From Leucobacter sp. Psy1 (GTDB lineage Bacteria > Actinomycetota > Actinomycetes > Actinomycetales > Microbacteriaceae), in contig NZ_CP083692.1 in NCBI RefSeq assembly GCF_020096995.1, forward strand, positions 1,240,001 to 1,304,000: DNA of 64,000 nucleotides, in the 5' to 3' direction. Positions 1 through 8,545 of the stretch are shown here, in pieces. Each line of letters opens with the position of its first letter. Position 1 is the first letter of the stretch. The notes under the pieces were generated by a model. It made no database searches. It was not told where the DNA came from and saw only the letters and a program-made list of their open reading frames with translations. A program made the position numbers and the translations under genes.

Positions 1-1015
1 CGATCGGAGAAGCGTCGAAGGTGGTGTCCACGATGCCGCCCCATGTCCTGAGCAGGTGGGCTCGCGAGAAGATGGGGAAGAGTTCGACGGCGGCCGCCAT
101 CTGCTCCTCGATCACGTGGAATCCGCCTCGCTGGCCGTAGCCGACGTAGGGGTCGATGCCCGCTCCCATGACGAGCTCGCCCTTGTGCGCCTGCGAAACG
201 TAGACATGGACGTGGTTCGACATCACTACGGTAGGGTGCACGGGTTCGAAGAGCTCGGAGACGAGCGCCTGCAGAGGGTGGGACTGGATCGGAAGCCGGA
301 AGCCCGCGAGGTCGGCGAGCACCGAGGAATGCCCGGCTGCGGCCAGCGCCACTTTTCCTGCCCCGATCCGACCGCGGTTGGTCTCCACGCCGATGACGCG
401 ATTCCCCTCCTTCACGAAGCCGGTGACCTCGCAGTTCTGGATGATGTCCACGCCCATCTCATCGCACTTGCGGGCGAACGCCCACGCCACGTGATCGTGC
501 TTCGCGATGCCGGCGCGGGGCTGATACGTCGCACCCATGACTGGGTAGCGGATGTCGTCCTCGATATTGATGATCGGGCAGACCTCCTTCACTTGCTGGG
601 GGGCGAGGTACTCCGCATCCACCCCGTTCAAGACGTTCGCGTTGACGCGTCGGCGCGATTCGCGCACATCCTGCATCGTGTGGGCGAGATTCAGGACTCC
701 GCGCTGGGAGAAGAGGAAGTCGTACTCGAGCTCTTCGGGAAGCTGTTCCCACAGCTTCATCGACTGCTCGTACATCCCGGCCGACTCGTCCCAGAGGTAA
801 TTCGAGCGGATGATGGTGGTGTTGCGGGCCATGTTGCCGCCGGCGAGCCACCCGCGCTCCAGGATCGCGACGTTCGTGATCCCGTGCCGCTTGGCGAGGT
901 AATAGGCGGTCGCGAGCCCGTGCCCGCCGCCGCCGACGATGATCACGTCGTAGGTCGGCTTCGGCTCGGGGTTCCGCCACAGGAAATCAGGGTGCTCGGG
1001 GAGGAGGTCGGCCAC
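1..1015 (-). CDS. soxB: Sarcosine oxidase subunit beta, cut by the window edge
   Basis: This is the flavin-binding subunit of heterotetrameric sarcosine oxidase, which oxidises sarcosine to glycine and, with tetrahydrofolate, gives 5,10-methylene-THF and H2O2. The visible 338 residues hold the Rossmann motif GGGGHG at about 28-33, and the AKHDHVAW segment whose His (about 173-175) carries covalent FMN in known SoxB proteins. The family is about 400 aa, so roughly 65 residues and the stop lie off the left edge. The GTG start is chosen because GGAG precedes it and the glyA stop is only 2 nt upstream, so the two genes are co-transcribed. SHMT next door shares glycine and methylene-THF, which fits the assignment. 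soxD, soxA and soxG presumably follow outside the window. Confidence 0.93.
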   Translation of the reverse strand, partial: MADLLPEHPDFLWRNPEPKPTYDVIIVGGGGHGLATAYYLAKRHGITNVAILERGWLAGGNMARNTTIIRSNYLWDESAGMYEQSMKLWEQLPEELEYDFLFSQRGVLNLAHTMQDVRESRRRVNANVLNGVDAEYLAPQQVKEVCPIINIEDDIRYPVMGATYQPRAGIAKHDHVAWAFARKCDEMGVDIIQNCEVTGFVKEGNRVIGVETNRGRIGAGKVALAAAGHSSVLADLAGFRLPIQSHPLQALVSELFEPVHPTVVMSNHVHVYVSQAHKGELVMGAGIDPYVGYGQRGGFHVIEEQMAAAVELFPIFSRAHLLRTWGGIVDTTFDASPI

Positions 1016-1017
1016 GA

Positions 1018-2349
1018 TCAGGCTCCGTTCTCATCGGTGGAGAGGCTCGGGTACAGGGGGTGAGCGTCCGCGAGGGCACGCACCCGGTCGCGGAGGGCAT
1101 CGAGCGTGCTGGAATCTGCGTCGCCGTCTCCGGCCCCCGCGATGAGGGTCTCCGCGATGATGTCAGCGACCTCGGCGAATGCCTCCTCGCTGAAGCCGCG
1201 GGTGGCGAGTGCCGGAGTTCCGATGCGCAGGCCCGACGTCACCATGGGTGGGCGGGGGTCGAAGGGGACGGCGTTGCGGTTCACGGTGATGTCGATCCGT
1301 GCGAGCAGATCCTCGCCCTCCTGCCCGTTCAGACTGCTGTCCCGCAGATCGACGAGCACGAGATGGACATCGGTGCCGCCGGTGAGCACGCGGATGCCGC
1401 GCGCCGCCACATCGGGAGCGGACAACCGATCGGCCAGGATCCGGGCCCCCGCGAGTGTGCGTTCCTGCCGCTCGCGGAAGTCCGCACCTGCGGCGATGCC
1501 GAACGCCACAGCCTTACCGGCGATGACGTGCTCGAGCGGTCCGCCCTGCTGGCCCGGGAAGACCGCAGAGTTGATCTTCTTCGCGATTTCGGGGTCGTTG
1601 GAGAGGATGATTCCTCCGCGCGGACCCGCGAGCGTCTTGTGCGTCGTCGAGGTCACGACGTGCGCGTGGGGGACGGGGCTCGGGTGGAGGCCTGTGGCGA
1701 CGAGTCCGGCGAAGTGGGCCATGTCGACCATGAGGAAGGCGCCGACGGCATCGGCGATCGCACGGAACCGCTCGAAGTCGAGCTGGCGCGGGTAGGCGGA
1801 CCAGCCGGCGACGATGAGCTGGGGGCGGTGCTCATGGGCGAGGCGTTCGACCTCGTCCATATCGATGGTCAGGGTGTCCTCGGTGACGCCGTATGCTGCG
1901 ACGTTGTAGAGCCTGCCCGAGAAGTTGATCTTCATTCCGTGGGTGAGGTGGCCGCCGTGCGCGAGATCGAGGCCCAGGATCGTGTCACCGGGTCGGATGA
2001 GTGCGTGCATGACGGCGGCGTTCGCCTGGGCACCCGAGTGCGGCTGCACGTTTGCGTATGCTGCACCGAACAGCGACGCGACCCGGTCGATCGCGAGTTG
2101 CTCGATGACGTCCACGTGCTCGCACCCGCCGTAGTATCGGCGTCCCGGGTACCCCTCGGCGTACTTGTTGGTGAGCACCGAACCCTGCGCCTCCATGACG
2201 GCTTGCGCCGTGTGGTTCTCCGACGCGATCATCTCGAGTCCGTCGCGCTGCCGCGCGAGTTCGAGGTCGATGCGGCCGGCGACCTCGGGGTCGAGGTCGG
2301 CCAGGGTCCTGGTGAGGGACTGCGTCGCCACCGGGGGAGGGAATGCCAC
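1018..2349 (-). CDS. glyA: Serine hydroxymethyltransferase
   Basis: This PLP enzyme interconverts serine plus THF with glycine plus 5,10-methylene-THF. It is 443 aa, normal for the family. The PLP-lysine motif [13 protein letters not shown] and the [13 protein letters not shown] segment are both present. The GTG start is preceded by a GGAG ribosome site. It is the first gene of the glyA-sox operon, so it probably consumes glycine and C1 units released by sarcosine oxidation. A second, housekeeping glyA may exist elsewhere in the genome; that is inference. Its leader holds a hairpin, and its promoter region holds a perfect palindrome that probably serves the divergent GntR regulator. Confidence 0.95.
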   Translation of the reverse strand: MAFPPPVATQSLTRTLADLDPEVAGRIDLELARQRDGLEMIASENHTAQAVMEAQGSVLTNKYAEGYPGRRYYGGCEHVDVIEQLAIDRVASLFGAAYANVQPHSGAQANAAVMHALIRPGDTILGLDLAHGGHLTHGMKINFSGRLYNVAAYGVTEDTLTIDMDEVERLAHEHRPQLIVAGWSAYPRQLDFERFRAIADAVGAFLMVDMAHFAGLVATGLHPSPVPHAHVVTSTTHKTLAGPRGGIILSNDPEIAKKINSAVFPGQQGGPLEHVIAGKAVAFGIAAGADFRERQERTLAGARILADRLSAPDVAARGIRVLTGGTDVHLVLVDLRDSSLNGQEGEDLLARIDITVNRNAVPFDPRPPMVTSGLRIGTPALATRGFSEEAFAEVADIIAETLIAGAGDGDADSSTLDALRDRVRALADAHPLYPSLSTDENGA

Positions 2350-2371
2350 GTTGCGCTCCGTTCGATGTGCT

Positions 2372-2392
2372 CGTCTCGCGCGGGGCGAGACG
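2372..2392 (-). other. Hairpin in the glyA 5' leader
   Basis: CGTCTCGC (2372-2379) pairs with GCGAGACG (2385-2392) across a five-base loop. It lies between the promoter and the ribosome site of glyA. It has no glycine-riboswitch core that I can recognise, so the role is unknown; it may stabilise the mRNA. Confidence 0.4.
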
Positions 2393-2410
2393 ATCTCCGG
2401 TAATCATCAA

Positions 2411-2422
2411 CTGATATATCAG
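2411..2422. promoter_or_regulatory. Palindromic operator between glyA and the GntR gene
   Basis: CTGATATATCAG is a perfect 12-bp palindrome in the divergent promoter region. A TATACT -10 box for the regulator gene lies at 2432-2437, and a TAGTAT -10 box for glyA lies on the other strand at 2433-2438. The palindrome sits just downstream of the glyA -10 and upstream of the regulator -10, a position suited to repress both. AT-rich palindromes of this size are typical of GntR/FCD regulators. A 10/12 match lies before the BCCT transporter gene. Confidence 0.65.
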
Positions 2423-2507
2423 CCGTGTACCTATACTAGGTCTCGGGTATGCCAGGCGCAAGCGCCATTCGGCGACGTTCACGACGAGTACGCGGAAAGA
2501 GCACGGG

Positions 2508-3164
2508 ATGATCACCTCGGTGGAGGAGCAGACGAACGAGTCGCTGGCCGATCGCGCGTATCGCCTGCTCAGGGATCGCTTGATCCTGCTCGATATCGAG
2601 CCGGGCGGGCCGATCGTCGAGGCCGCCCTCGCGCAGGAGCTCGAGGTCGGGCGCACGCCGCTGCGCGAGGCGATCAAGCGGCTCGAAGCGGATCACCTGG
2701 TCGTCACGTTTCCCCGTCGCGGTACGTTCGCCACGAACGTGGATCTCACGGAACTGTCCACGATCTCTGAGATCCGCGGTGCGCTGGTGCCGCTCGCGGC
2801 GCGACGTGCCGCTGCGAATGGCGGAGGATCCGTCGCGACGGCTCTTGCGGAGGCACTCGCCCGCATCGAGGCTCTCGGGGACGACGAGAACACGCGTCAC
2901 CTCATGGAGTTCGACGTGGAGGTGCACCGGCTCATCAACCGCGCGTCTCAGAGTCCGCATCTCGAGGAGATGCTCGTCCGGCTCGACAGCCTCGTGACGC
3001 GGCTCTGGTGCCTGATGCTCGATCGCCTGCCGCCGATGCGGGAGCACATTACTGAGCACGTCGCCCTGATGCGTGCAATCCTCGACGGTGACGAGTCCCG
3101 CGCCGAGCGCCTGGCCGCCGAGCACGTGCGGCACTTCGACAGCGCCGTCCGCACGGTGCTGTAA
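2508..3164 (+). CDS. GntR-family (FCD) transcriptional regulator
   Basis: This 218-aa protein has an N-terminal winged helix at about residues 8-75 (LADRAYRLLRDRLI, then GRTPLREAIKRLEAD) and a C-terminal FCD ligand domain at about 85-210, with the FDVEVHRLIN segment and a later His that usually form the metal and ligand site. FCD regulators respond to small organic acids or amino acids. It lies divergent from glyA-soxB and directly upstream of a betaine-type transporter, and a shared palindrome occurs in both promoters. I infer that it controls betaine/sarcosine uptake and demethylation. The ligand, such as sarcosine or dimethylglycine, is not known from the sequence. Confidence 0.9.
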   Translation: MITSVEEQTNESLADRAYRLLRDRLILLDIEPGGPIVEAALAQELEVGRTPLREAIKRLEADHLVVTFPRRGTFATNVDLTELSTISEIRGALVPLAARRAAANGGGSVATALAEALARIEALGDDENTRHLMEFDVEVHRLINRASQSPHLEEMLVRLDSLVTRLWCLMLDRLPPMREHITEHVALMRAILDGDESRAERLAAEHVRHFDSAVRTVL

Positions 3165-3256
3165 ACCCCTCGAGCGCTGCCGCTGCGGAATCTTCGCAGC
3201 ATACTCTGCGGAGAGACCGCGCACTTTCTTCGGTCTGGATGCGCTTCGGCGTGCGT

Positions 3257-3268
3257 AAGATATATCAG
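3257..3268. promoter_or_regulatory. Operator-like site at the BCCT promoter
   Basis: AAGATATATCAG matches the palindrome upstream of glyA at 10 of 12 positions. It overlaps a plausible -10 box TAAGAT at 3256-3261, which would suit repression of the transporter gene. The rest of the 190-bp gap before the transporter (3165-3354) shows only weak inverted repeats. Confidence 0.5.
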
Positions 3269-3354
3269 CGCGAGTGCACCCCCGGTTCGACGATGACCCG
3301 AGCACGCGCCGACGTCCGCTCCGGCGGTTCGTCGTCCGAAGAGGAGTACATGCC

Positions 3355-5196
3355 ATGACGCAGAACGACGATTCGATACAGGAGCTGGTCGGCCAGCTGC
3401 GCTCCGCGAGACAGGAGCAAGCGCCGAAGGCTCGGTCATCAGGCACCGACTACTGGGTATTCGGGCTCGCCGGCTGCCTCGCGGTCGCGTTCATCGTGTG
3501 GGGGTTCGTCTCTCCCTCGGGCCTCGGCAGCACCGCGAGTGCCGCGCTCGACTGGGTGATCACCAACACGGGCTGGCTCTTCGTCATCGCAGCGTCGGTC
3601 TTCACGGTGTTCGTGCTCGTTGTGGCCGCGGGACGCTTCGGTCGCATCCCCCTCGGCAAGGACGGTGAGAAGCCGCAGTTCAAGACCGTCTCCTGGATCT
3701 CGATGATGTTCGCGACGGGCATGGGGATCGGACTGGTCTTCTACGGTGTGGGCGAGCCGCTCTTCTTCTACATGTCGCCCCCACCAGGCACGGTTGAAGG
3801 GCAGACCGACGCCGCCCTCAGCACGGCGATGGGCACGACCCTCTTCCACTGGACGCTGTTTCCGTGGGCGATGTACGCCATCGTCGGTCTCGGTATGGCC
3901 TACGGCAGCTTCCGGCTCGGCCGGTCCCAGCTCTTCTCGTCCATGTTCACGCCGATCTTCGGTGAGCGGGTCGTCAACGGTTGGGGCGGACGGATCATCA
4001 ACATCCTCGCGATCATCGCCACGCTGTTCGGCTCGGCGTGCTCGCTCGGACTGGGTGCCCTGCAGATCGGAGGCGGAATCCAGTCCACCGGCATCATGGA
4101 TCAGGTCGGCTCCGTCACCCTCGTCGTCATCATCGCGGTCCTCACCGCCATGTTCGTGGCGTCGGCGGTCTCGGGGATCGAGCGCGGCATCCAGTGGCTC
4201 TCGAACATCAACATGGTGCTGGCCGTGATCCTCGCCCTTATCGTCTTCATCGGCGGACCGACGCTGTTCATCTTGAACGTGATTCCGAACGCGGTCGGCT
4301 CATTCATCGGCGACCTACCGCAGATGGCGTCTCGGACGGCGGCGACGGGCGACGATGCGCTCGCGAGCTGGCTCTCCTCTTGGACGGTCTTCTACTGGGC
4401 GTGGTGGGTGTCGTGGACGCCGTTCGTCGGACTCTTCATCGCCCGCATCTCGCGCGGTCGCAGCATCCGCCAGTTCGTCACCGGTGTGCTGCTCGTGCCC
4501 TCCGGCGTCACACTGCTCTGGTTCTCCATCTTCGGGGGAGGGGCGATCGGCATCCAGGAGCGTGCGGAGCGTTCGGGCGACATGGGTCAGGCGCTCGCGA
4601 ACATCGTCGACGGGGCGCCCGACATCAACTTCGACCTCATCCTCTTCGACATGCTCGGAAGCCTGCCCGTTCCCGAGTGGGTCGCCGTGGTGCTGATGGT
4701 CGTCACGGTGGTCCTGATCGCGATCTTCTTCGTCACGGGTGCCGACTCCGCGTCGATCGTGATGGGGGCTCTCAGTGAGCACGGGGCCGAGGAGCCGACG
4801 AAGAAGGCCGTAATCTTCTGGGGCGTCTCGACCGGTGCCGTGGCGGCGGTGATGCTGCTCGCCGGCGGATCGGATCCGGCAGCAGCGCTCAACGGGCTGA
4901 AGAACATCACGATCGTGTCGGCCCTCCCGTTCGTCCTCGTGATGCTGCTCCTCTGCATCGGCATCTGGAAAGACCTCAGTCGGGACCCCCTCGTGCTGCA
5001 GGGGCGCGTGGCGCGTGAACTGCTGGAGCAGTCCGTGGCGGAGGGCGTCGATCGTCACGATAGCGGCCACTTCAGCCTGGTCACCACCGAGATCACGGTC
5101 ATCACCAGTGAGGCTGCGCAGCGGGATGCCGATGAGAAGGCGAAAGGCAAGCGGCAGGAGGACCCCGAGGATCCACCACCAGTATCCGGCACCTGA
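3355..5196 (+). CDS. BCCT-family betaine/choline/carnitine transporter
   Basis: This 613-aa secondary transporter has about 12 membrane helices starting near residue 35. The BCCT signature WAWWVSWTPFVGLFIARISR lies near residue 350 and includes the tryptophan cage that holds the trimethylammonium group. Family members import glycine betaine, choline, carnitine or similar compounds with Na+ or H+. The C-terminal tail after the last helix is about 65 residues and charged, as in regulated BetP-like carriers. The ATG at 3355 is chosen for its GAGGAG site; an in-frame ATG 81 nt upstream lacks one. Position beside the GntR regulator and the glyA-sox operon suggests uptake of betaine for catabolism. 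The exact substrate is uncertain. Confidence 0.92.
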   Translation: MTQNDDSIQELVGQLRSARQEQAPKARSSGTDYWVFGLAGCLAVAFIVWGFVSPSGLGSTASAALDWVITNTGWLFVIAASVFTVFVLVVAAGRFGRIPLGKDGEKPQFKTVSWISMMFATGMGIGLVFYGVGEPLFFYMSPPPGTVEGQTDAALSTAMGTTLFHWTLFPWAMYAIVGLGMAYGSFRLGRSQLFSSMFTPIFGERVVNGWGGRIINILAIIATLFGSACSLGLGALQIGGGIQSTGIMDQVGSVTLVVIIAVLTAMFVASAVSGIERGIQWLSNINMVLAVILALIVFIGGPTLFILNVIPNAVGSFIGDLPQMASRTAATGDDALASWLSSWTVFYWAWWVSWTPFVGLFIARISRGRSIRQFVTGVLLVPSGVTLLWFSIFGGGAIGIQERAERSGDMGQALANIVDGAPDINFDLILFDMLGSLPVPEWVAVVLMVVTVVLIAIFFVTGADSASIVMGALSEHGAEEPTKKAVIFWGVSTGAVAAVMLLAGGSDPAAALNGLKNITIVSALPFVLVMLLLCIGIWKDLSRDPLVLQGRVARELLEQSVAEGVDRHDSGHFSLVTTEITVITSEAAQRDADEKAKGKRQEDPEDPPPVSGT

Positions 5197-5207
5197 GGTA
5201 TAGCTGC

Positions 5208-5249
5208 TGCGGGGTGCTCGTCTCTCGGCGCGGAGCCGGGTACCCCGCA
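5208..5249 (+). terminator. Possible hairpin terminator after the BCCT gene
   Basis: TGCGGGGT (5208-5215) pairs with ACCCCGCA (5242-5249) around a 26-base loop that itself holds GC-rich sequence. There is no U-tract, so termination is only likely. Confidence 0.35.
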
Positions 5250-5260
5250 GGTCCAGGCGA

Positions 5261-5266
5261 TACACT
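5261..5266 (+). promoter_or_regulatory. -10 box of a probable leaderless transcript
   Basis: TACACT ends 8 nt before the ATG at 5275, and no Shine-Dalgarno sequence lies between. This spacing puts the transcript start at or next to the start codon. Confidence 0.5.
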
Positions 5267-5274
5267 TCCAGGCG

Positions 5275-7347
5275 ATGAGAGCCACACTGACGGCCGTGAT
5301 CGCGGCGATCGAGGCGGGAGCCGTCGCACTCGCCGGGTTCGTACTCATCGGGGTGCCGGCGATCCTCATGTGGGTGATCACCTTCGGACTGGACGCGACG
5401 CCGGCAGAGCTGATCGGCGGCATCGTCTCGGTGTGGTTCCTGGCGCACGGCGTGCCGCTCGAGGTGTCGGTGACCGCCGAGGCCGCGCTGGGTCTCGGCC
5501 TCCCCGGCGAGGCGTTCGCCTTCCCGGTGTCCCTCGCACCGCTCGGGATCTCACTCGTGACCGTTCTCCTCGCGATGCGCGCAGGCTGGAGATTCGCGTC
5601 CCGCGGCGGATCGGGTGCGGCCGGCGTCATCGGCGGCGGCATCGGTTTCGCGGCCGTCGGATTCGCCTGCCTCCCGCTCGTCGCCCGGGCTCTCCCCGAA
5701 CCCGAGTGGCGCGCGCCGCTGACGCTCGGACTCATCTACGCCATCAGCATGCTTTCCGCCTTCGTCGTGCGCGCCGGCCTCACGGACCAGCGATGGTTCT
5801 CGCGCGCGGTCAGGCGTCTGCAACTGACGGTGAACCGCGTGTCGCCGATCCTCGCCTCAACACTCCCGGTCAGAACCCAGGAGGTGCTGCGGCTCGCACT
5901 CGGCGCGCTGGCAGGTCTCGCAGCGCTCGCCGCAGCCGGCTTCACGATCTCGCTCGTCATCGGCTACGTCGACATCACCGCCCTCTCCCAGAATCTGCAG
6001 CTCGACCCGCTCGGAGCGATCGTGCTGTTCGTCGTGCAGCTGGCGTTCCTCCCCGTGGCGCTGATCTGGTCGCTGTCGTGGTTCGTCGGAACGGGGTTCG
6101 CGGTCGGCATCGGCACGTCAGTCTCGCCGTTCGACGCCCTTGTCGGCCCGATCCCCGCCCTGCCGCTCATGGGGGCGATTCCGCCGAGCTGGGGCAGCTT
6201 CGCACCCGTCGCGCCCGCGATCGTCGTCATCGTCGGCCTCGCGCTCGGGGTGGCCGCCGCCCGCCGGACCACGCTGCGCGGCGCGGGCTGGGGCGCCGCG
6301 GTCGTCGTTCCCGTGCTCGCCGCGGCCCTCACCGGGCTCGCCGTCGTGCTCCTCGCCGTGCTCGCGAGCGGTGCGATGGGACCGGACCGGCTCGCGCAGG
6401 CTGGGCCGGACCCGTGGGTGACCGGAGGGATCGCCGCTGCCGAGATCGGGGCCGGGATGCTCCTCGGCGTCGTCGCCGGCCGCGCAGACGCCGCTCGCAT
6501 CGGGACCGTCGTCGAGCTGGTGCGCGGCGGGGAGCGTCGGGCGCTTACCTCCCGGAACGCGGATACCGACGCGGAGACGCAGCCCTGGAGTTCAGACGCA
6601 CTCGCCGCGGCCATCACCGACGACGCCGACGGGCCGCTCGCGAACGCGGATCGCGCTCCGGGCGTGCGAGCACGCTGGGCAGGTGCGCGTGAGCGGCTCA
6701 CCGGATTCCTCGGGTTCGGCGGCGCTACAGCCGGCACCGGCGCAGCGCAAGCCGACGCCCTGCCGGAGCTGCCGCCGGTGGACGAGGAACCCGGGACACC
6801 CGATCATGCGCCAGACGGTCCTGGACACGCAGCTGTCGACGCGGACGAACGTGAACCAGATGAGTTCGAGACCGCGGAGGTGACGACCGAAGAGGTCGAG
6901 CCGGAAGCGGTCGAGTCAGAAGGGGTCGAGCCGGAAGCGGTCGAGTCAGAAGCAGTCGAGGCCGATGAAACTCGTACCGACCACTCCGAGACCGACGAGC
7001 CCGCATCCGACGAGCCTGCGCCTGATGCGACTGCTCCGGATGAGCCTGACCTCCCGGAGCGTCTGGACGACGTCACTGAGGACGAGTTGCGGGTGAGCGA
7101 CTCGGAGGCCGAAGCGATTCTCGCCGCGTTCTCCTGGGACGGTGCCGTCACCGATTGGGAGGAGGCGCCGCGCGACCGCCTCGACGGAGCCGCTCCTCGT
7201 GAGGACTCCGGAACCCCTGCGGACCCCGACGCTCAGGAGACCGCACAGGTCGACGGATTCACGGACTGGGACTCGCCGGACGACGCACCTCGGCCCGAGG
7301 CCGGCACTGGACGACGCATGTGGCGGTGGCCGGGGCGCAAGCGGTAG
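5275..7347 (+). CDS. DUF6350 polytopic membrane protein with acidic tail
   Basis: The protein is 690 aa. Residues 1 to about 430 form roughly ten hydrophobic helices in the pattern of actinobacterial DUF6350 proteins, some of which are annotated as cell-division protein PerM. Residues from about 520 to the end are very rich in Glu, Asp, Pro and Ala, contain repeats of the type VEPEAVESE, and finish with a short basic segment. The tail is probably disordered and cytoplasmic. The family commonly lies directly upstream of purN-purH; here a thiamine-uptake operon separates them. The start has no ribosome site, but a -10 box is 8 nt away, suggesting leaderless translation. Molecular function is unknown. 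Confidence 0.8.
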   Translation: MRATLTAVIAAIEAGAVALAGFVLIGVPAILMWVITFGLDATPAELIGGIVSVWFLAHGVPLEVSVTAEAALGLGLPGEAFAFPVSLAPLGISLVTVLLAMRAGWRFASRGGSGAAGVIGGGIGFAAVGFACLPLVARALPEPEWRAPLTLGLIYAISMLSAFVVRAGLTDQRWFSRAVRRLQLTVNRVSPILASTLPVRTQEVLRLALGALAGLAALAAAGFTISLVIGYVDITALSQNLQLDPLGAIVLFVVQLAFLPVALIWSLSWFVGTGFAVGIGTSVSPFDALVGPIPALPLMGAIPPSWGSFAPVAPAIVVIVGLALGVAAARRTTLRGAGWGAAVVVPVLAAALTGLAVVLLAVLASGAMGPDRLAQAGPDPWVTGGIAAAEIGAGMLLGVVAGRADAARIGTVVELVRGGERRALTSRNADTDAETQPWSSDALAAAITDDADGPLANADRAPGVRARWAGARERLTGFLGFGGATAGTGAAQADALPELPPVDEEPGTPDHAPDGPGHAAVDADEREPDEFETAEVTTEEVEPEAVESEGVEPEAVESEAVEADETRTDHSETDEPASDEPAPDATAPDEPDLPERLDDVTEDELRVSDSEAEAILAAFSWDGAVTDWEEAPRDRLDGAAPREDSGTPADPDAQETAQVDGFTDWDSPDDAPRPEAGTGRRMWRWPGRKR
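6895..6954 (+). repeat. Two 30-bp tandem repeats inside the DUF6350 gene
   Basis: A 30-bp unit at 6895-6924 is repeated at 6925-6954 with changes only in the last few bases. It is in frame and adds ten acidic residues per copy (VEPEAVESEG, then VEPEAVESEA). This looks like recent slippage-driven growth of the acidic tail. Confidence 0.85.
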
Positions 7348-7360
7348 ACTGACGGGGCAA

Positions 7361-7449
7361 TCCACGGGAGTCCGGACGCGCCGGGCTGAGAGGGAGCTCG
7401 CGAGCTTCGACCGTTCAACCTGATCTGGTTCATACCAGCGGAGGAAGGA
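7361..7449 (+). ncRNA. TPP riboswitch (THI element)
   Basis: The leader has the hallmark THI-box blocks in order: CGGGAGTCC near 7365, GGGCTGAGAGGG at 7383-7394, and CAACCTGATCTGG at 7416-7428, followed by TCATACCAGCGGAGGAAGG. The last block includes the purine-rich sequence just before the thiB start, so TPP binding would hide the ribosome site and block translation. That is the usual mode in actinobacteria. It controls the four overlapping genes that follow. Confidence 0.95.
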
Positions 7450-7456
7450 AGCCTCG

Positions 7457-8545
7457 ATGATGCCCATGCGCACCGCCGTGCCGCGCCGACGCGCCGCACT
7501 CACCACGACCGCCGCTCTCACCGGAGCCGCCGCGCTGCTCCTCGCCGGATGCTCGGCCGATGCCGGCTCCGACGCCGACGCTGGCGGCACTGTCACGCTG
7601 ATCGTGCACGACTCATTCCCGAACGAGGCATTCGCCGAGGCGGCCAGCGCGGCCACCGGATACGACGTCGAGGTGGTCGGGTCGGGCGACGGGGGAGAAC
7701 TCGCGAACCAGCTCGTGCTGACACAGGGCGCCCCGCTCGGCGACGCGTTCTTCGGCGTCGACCAGATCTTCGCGTCGCGAGTCGTGGACGCCGATGTCGC
7801 AGAGGACTACGTGCCGGAGGGGCTGCCAGAAGACGCTGCCGCGCTGGCGGTTGACGGGTCGGACGCGCTCGTGCCGATCGACCGGGGCGCAACCTGCTTC
7901 AACATCGACCCGGTCTGGTTCGCTGACCAGGGGATCGCGGCCCCCGAGACCTACGAGGATCTGCTGAAGCCCGAGTACCGCGAACTCACGGTGATCCTCG
8001 ATCCCGCAGCGTCGTCGACCGGGGCTTCGTTCCTCGTGGGCACGGTCGCCTACTTCGGCGCCGACGCGTACGCAGACTACTGGAGCGATCTCGTGGAGAA
8101 CGGCGCCCGGGTCGAGCAGGGGTGGAGCGACGCCTACTACGGCCAGTTCACGCAGGGAGGCGAAGGCGGCACCCGCCCGATCGTGCTCTCCTACAGCTCG
8201 TCTCCCGCGGCGACGATCGCCGACGACGGGTCTTCCACGAGCGCGGCACTGCTCGACACCTGCTCGAGTCAGGTCGAGTACGCCGGCGTCCTCGAAGGGG
8301 CGGAGAACCCCGAGGGTGCCAGGGCGGTCGTCGACTACCTGCTGTCGGGCGAGTTCCAGGACACGATCGCCGAGACGATGTACATGTACCCGGTCGATCC
8401 CGAGGCCTCCGTGCCCGAGGAGTGGGAGCAGTTCGCCCCCTTGCCCGAGGAGCCCCACGACCTGCCGAGCGACGAGATCGCCGCGGGGCTCACGGACTGG
8501 CAGAAGGCCGTCGCCGACGCGGTCGCCGGCGCCGCGGCCGGGTGA
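7457..8545 (+). CDS. thiB: Thiamine ABC transporter substrate-binding lipoprotein
   Basis: This 362-aa protein has an N-terminal signal with basic residues, a hydrophobic stretch and a lipobox LAGC (Cys 32), so it is anchored to the outer face of the membrane. The body is a type 2 periplasmic binding fold of the ThiB/TbpA group, with VTLIVHDSFP at the N-terminal lobe and LIVHDS-type motifs seen in thiamine binders. It would bind thiamine, its phosphates or a related precursor. It is the first gene after the TPP riboswitch, and its stop overlaps the permease start (TGATG). Two adjacent ATG codons are possible starts; the first is used here. Confidence 0.92.
   Translation: MMPMRTAVPRRRAALTTTAALTGAAALLLAGCSADAGSDADAGGTVTLIVHDSFPNEAFAEAASAATGYDVEVVGSGDGGELANQLVLTQGAPLGDAFFGVDQIFASRVVDADVAEDYVPEGLPEDAAALAVDGSDALVPIDRGATCFNIDPVWFADQGIAAPETYEDLLKPEYRELTVILDPAASSTGASFLVGTVAYFGADAYADYWSDLVENGARVEQGWSDAYYGQFTQGGEGGTRPIVLSYSSSPAATIADDGSSTSAALLDTCSSQVEYAGVLEGAENPEGARAVVDYLLSGEFQDTIAETMYMYPVDPEASVPEEWEQFAPLPEEPHDLPSDEIAAGLTDWQKAVADAVAGAAAG

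Noticed and set aside
56-1063. A 335-codon plus-strand open frame at the left edge
   Set aside because: It is the shadow of soxB, whose minus-strand translation has clear flavoprotein motifs but is cut by the edge.
2350-2507. Glycine riboswitch upstream of glyA
   Set aside because: The leader has one simple hairpin and none of the conserved glycine-aptamer blocks.
6895-6954. Tandem repeat as a mobile or regulatory element
   Set aside because: The two 30-bp units are in frame inside the DUF6350 tail and are better explained by coding slippage.
8122-8544. N-terminal extension of the thiP frame through thiB
   Set aside because: The segment is Arg/Pro-rich and unlike any protein, and the ATG overlapping the thiB stop begins the first membrane helix.
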